64,000 nucleotides of DNA. It comes from Enterobacter asburiae. Lineage in GTDB: Bacteria; Pseudomonadota; Gammaproteobacteria; Enterobacterales; Enterobacteriaceae. The DNA lies in assembly GCF_007035645.1 (NCBI RefSeq), contig NZ_AP019632.1, positions 3,162,001-3,226,000 on the forward strand. The letters run 5' to 3'. Within the stretch, counting starts at the first letter, position 1. Every line of letters starts with the position of its first letter. Under the pieces are notes generated by a model. It had not been told where the DNA came from and did not search any database. It was given only the letters and a program-made list of their open reading frames with translations. This document shows, piece after piece, positions 62,483 to 64,000 of this stretch. The position numbers and the translations under genes are program-made.

Positions 62483-63199
62483 TTACGCACTGCGCTGCAA
62501 CAGCATCGACTTAATATGGCCGATGGCGCGCGTCGGGTTCAGCCCCTTCGGACACACACTGACGCAGTTCATGATGCTATGGCAGCGGAATACGCTGAAA
62601 GCGTCACTCAGCCCTTCCAGACGGCTGTCGGTTTCGGTGTCGCGGCTATCGATCAGGAAGCGATAGGCAGCCAGCAGACCGGCCGGGCCGATAAACTTGT
62701 CCGGGTTCCACCAGAACGATGGGCAGGACGTTGAACAGCATGCGCAGAGAATACACTCGTACAACCCATCGAGTTTTTCACGCTGCTCAGGAGACTGTAA
62801 GTGCTCGCGAGCGGGTGGATTTTGCCCATTATTCAATAAGTAAGGCTTAATCTTCTCATATTGTGCATAGAATTGCCCCATGTCTACCACCAAATCACGC
62901 ACGACCGGCAGGCCTGGCAGAGGACGGATAACAATTTTCTGACCAGGACGCTGCAGCGCTGAAATTGGCGTGATGCAGGCCAGGCCATTTTTGCCGTTCA
63001 TGTTCACACCGTCAGAGCCACAAACCCCTTCACGGCAGGAGCGGCGGAACGACAGCGTAGGATCTTTTTCTTTCAGCTGGATTAACGCATCCAGCAGCAT
63101 CATGTCGCGACCTTCTTCCGCTTCCAGGGTGTAGTCCTGCATACGCGGAGCGTCATCAACATCCGGGTTATAACGATAAACTGAGAATTCGAGTTTCAT
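62483..63199 (-). CDS. sdhB: Succinate dehydrogenase iron-sulfur subunit SdhB
   Basis: A 238-residue subunit carrying three clusters. The [2Fe-2S] cysteines are in SCREGVCGSDG and the conserved Cys downstream, the [4Fe-4S] in CILCACCSTSCP and the [3Fe-4S] in CHSIMNCVSVCPKGLNP. It passes electrons from SdhA FAD to ubiquinone. It follows sdhA by 15 bases. Confidence 0.98.
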   Translation of the reverse strand: MKLEFSVYRYNPDVDDAPRMQDYTLEAEEGRDMMLLDALIQLKEKDPTLSFRRSCREGVCGSDGVNMNGKNGLACITPISALQRPGQKIVIRPLPGLPVVRDLVVDMGQFYAQYEKIKPYLLNNGQNPPAREHLQSPEQREKLDGLYECILCACCSTSCPSFWWNPDKFIGPAGLLAAYRFLIDSRDTETDSRLEGLSDAFSVFRCHSIMNCVSVCPKGLNPTRAIGHIKSMLLQRSA

Positions 63200-63214
63200 T
63201 ATCCTGTCTCCGCA

Positions 63215-64000
63215 TTAGTAAGTACGAATCTTCGGCGGGAACGCCGGACGCAGTTTCGGTTCCATGTTGACGCTACGACGCGTCATGGATTCCGACTCTG
63301 GCAGATACAGGGAATGGCACAGCCAGTTTTCGTCATCACGATCCGGGAAGTCGAAGCGGCTATGCGCGCCACGGCTTTCGGTACGGAAGTTTGCCGACAT
63401 CGCCGTCGCGAACGCGGTTTCCATCAGGTTATCCAGCTCCAGGCACTCAACGCGCTGGGTGTTGAATTCGCTGGAGGTGTCGTCCAGACGGGCATTTTTC
63501 AGACGCTCGCGGATCGCTTTCAGCTGCTCAAGACCTTTGGCCATCGCGTCGCCTTCGCGGAATACCGAGAAGTTGTGCTGCATGCATTCCTGCAGCGCTT
63601 TACGGATTTCCACCGGATCTTCGCCGTTACGGTTACCGTTCCAGCGGTTGAGGCGCTCAAGAGAGGCATCAATTTCGTCGTCGGTCGCGTCACGCAGCGC
63701 GCCCTGCTCGGCAATGGATTCCTGCAGATGCAGACCGACTGCACGACCAAACACCACCAGGTCCAGCAGAGAGTTGCCGCCCAGACGGTTTGCACCGTGT
63801 ACGGATACGCAGGCAATTTCGCCTACCGCGAACAGGCCAGGAATGACCACGTCTTCGCCCTGCTCGTTTACGGTCAGCGCCTGACCGGTCACTTTGGTCG
63901 GAATACCGCCCATCATATAGTGGCAGGTTGGGATAACCGGAATCGGCTCTTTCACCGGGTCGACGTGTGCGAAGGTGCGGGACAGTTCCAGGATGCCCGG
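63215..64000 (-). CDS. sdhA: Succinate dehydrogenase flavoprotein subunit SdhA, C-terminal part (5' end outside window)
   Basis: The last 261 codons of sdhA; the frame is open to the right edge, so the gene continues beyond the window (E. coli SdhA is 588 residues). Visible are [11 protein letters not shown] (substrate-site histidine region), [22 protein letters not shown] and the active-site arginine region [16 protein letters not shown] near the C-terminus. It oxidises succinate to fumarate with covalent FAD; the FAD histidine itself is outside the window. Confidence 0.97.
   Translation of the reverse strand, partial: PGILELSRTFAHVDPVKEPIPVIPTCHYMMGGIPTKVTGQALTVNEQGEDVVIPGLFAVGEIACVSVHGANRLGGNSLLDLVVFGRAVGLHLQESIAEQGALRDATDDEIDASLERLNRWNGNRNGEDPVEIRKALQECMQHNFSVFREGDAMAKGLEQLKAIRERLKNARLDDTSSEFNTQRVECLELDNLMETAFATAMSANFRTESRGAHSRFDFPDRDDENWLCHSLYLPESESMTRRSVNMEPKLRPAFPPKIRTY

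Overview
The window is chromosomal core sequence from a member of the Enterobacteriaceae. Nearly every gene has an E. coli-like counterpart in the same order, read here from ybhF at the left end to sdhA at the right end. The complete histidine-utilisation (hut) cluster between the bio genes and ybhC, together with the missing mngRAB, ybhM and ybhD/H/I/J genes, points away from E. coli and toward the Enterobacter / Lelliottia / Klebsiella side of the family. I cannot fix the species by reading alone. I see no prophage, insertion sequence, integron, CRISPR array or rRNA gene.

Layout, left to right. (1) 1-6391: the end of the ybhF-ybhS-ybhR ABC exporter operon, ybhQ, and the membrane-lipid operon ybhP-clsB-ybhN. 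(2) 6492-9971: ybhL and the molybdopterin operon moaABCDE, preceded by a Moco riboswitch and a perfect ModE palindrome. (3) 10318-13786: yvcK/ybhK and uvrB, separated by an unusual hairpin-rich GC-rich non-coding stretch flanked by REP-like repeats. (4) 13787-15261: a 750-base AT-rich gap with a LexA box and a DnaA-box pair, then an orphan LivF/UrtE-like ABC ATPase with a degraded signature motif. (5) 15224-20752: the biotin locus bioBFCD / bioA around a BirA operator, then ybhB. (6) 20851-27096: hutUH and hutIGC with HutC operators. (7) 27323-30638: ybhC, pgl, ybhA. (8) 30639-35946: modABC, acrZ, modE, modF. (9) 36148-41366: galETKM with GalR/CRP control, and gpmA behind a Fur box. (10) 41428-46288: aroG with a TyrR box, ybgS, zitB, nadA-pnuC with a NadR box, and one tRNA-Lys. 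(11) 46450-52078: cpoB-pal-tolB-tolA-tolR-tolQ-ybgC, the Tol-Pal envelope system. (12) 52227-55368: cydAB-cydX-ybgE, cytochrome bd, behind an FNR site. (13) 56102-64000: sucABCD and sdhB/sdhA of the TCA cycle; sdhA is cut by the window edge.

Several parts are functionally linked. Molybdate uptake (modABC), its regulator (modE) and cofactor synthesis (moaABCDE) share ModE control. The sdh-suc genes (aerobic TCA cycle) and cydABX (microaerobic oxidase) are redox-regulated respiratory modules. hutHUIG converts histidine to glutamate.

The least explained parts are the orphan ABC ATPase in the uvrB-bioD gap, which overlaps the 3' end of bioD, and the hairpin array at about 11385-11690. Gene names rest on recognising protein sequences from memory; no database search was run.
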